A DNA stretch of 64,000 bases from Candida dubliniensis CD36 (taxonomy: Eukaryota; Ascomycota; Pichiomycetes; Serinales; Debaryomycetaceae), in assembly GCF_000026945.1 (NCBI RefSeq), contig NC_012862.1:922501-986500 (forward strand). Direction: 5' to 3'. Of the stretch, positions 63,970 through 64,000 are shown piece after piece. The translations under genes and the position numbers were made by a program. Numbering within the stretch: position 1 is the first letter of the stretch; every line of letters starts with the position of its first letter. The notes beneath the pieces are model-generated. The model was not told where the DNA came from. It saw only the letters and a list, made by a program, of their open reading frames with translations, and ran no database searches.

Positions 63970-64000
63970 ATGGGCGTACACTGGAAAGAGTTGTTTGTAA
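63970..64000 (+). CDS. Possible gene start, truncated by the right window edge
   Basis: An ATG at 63970 in good context (ACAAG-ATG-G) opens a frame (MGVHWKELFV) that runs off the window after ten codons. The A-rich leader before it looks like a yeast 5' UTR. Ten codons cannot show what it encodes. Confidence 0.3.
   Translation, partial: MGVHWKELFV

Overview
The window is AT-rich nuclear DNA from a budding yeast of the CTG (Ser) clade. Gene content and order (WSC-family sensor, CTP1, SNF5, POL1 ... RIP1 ... PKC1, RAS2) match my memory of Candida albicans chromosome 3. A close relative such as C. dubliniensis cannot be excluded without a search. Supporting signs are short 5' introns with GTATGT donors and TACTAAC branch points, glutamine repeats built from CAA/CAG, many A/T homopolymers, and CTG codons at positions where Ser reads naturally. 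In this clade CTG is read mostly as Ser, so a standard-code translation shows Leu at those sites.

Layout. 1-15 kb: an agmatinase-type ureohydrolase cut by the left edge, an orphan small protein, uridine kinase URK1 divergent from the spliceosomal helicase PRP2, a 3-kb gene-free stretch, the cell-wall sensor WSC1, a Bsd2/Ndfip-like trafficking adaptor for which I propose an upstream exon, and the spliced mitochondrial citrate carrier CTP1. 15.4-16.1 kb: an unexplained island of about 55% GC that looks like a structured RNA gene. 16.9-27 kb: SNF5, POL1, an Op4-like secreted protein, PEP12 and a small membrane protein. 27.9-37.6 kb: a frameshifted alcohol O-acetyltransferase-like gene, AYR1, a Gef1-type ClC transporter, URB2 and SNU13. 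38-49 kb: spliced VMA3 (its intron holds a candidate H/ACA snoRNA), NUP85, a DDB1/Mms1-like beta-propeller protein, HUL4 and spliced RIP1. 49.7-61.4 kb: a spliced DUF2235 hydrolase, a SUN-family wall protein, SEA4, PKC1 and the divergent GTPase RAS2. 61.4-64 kb is mostly gene-free, with a possible gene start at the right edge.

Most genes are independent housekeeping genes. Functional links include cell-wall integrity (the WSC sensor signals through the pathway that contains PKC1; the SUN protein acts in the wall), ribosome biogenesis and splicing (URB2, SNU13, PRP2), endosome/vacuole function (PEP12, VMA3, the ClC transporter, SEA4) and mitochondrial function (CTP1, RIP1). Regulatory motifs fit the products: an MluI cell-cycle box before POL1, RRPE and PAC motifs before SNU13, and a CCAAT box before RIP1.

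Several proteins start or end differently from their longest open frames. Five CDSs need splicing (one of these, the Bsd2-like gene, is my own proposal), one needs a frameshift, and six single-exon genes begin at an internal ATG. I could not run alignments, folding or searches. Family names rest on motif recognition.
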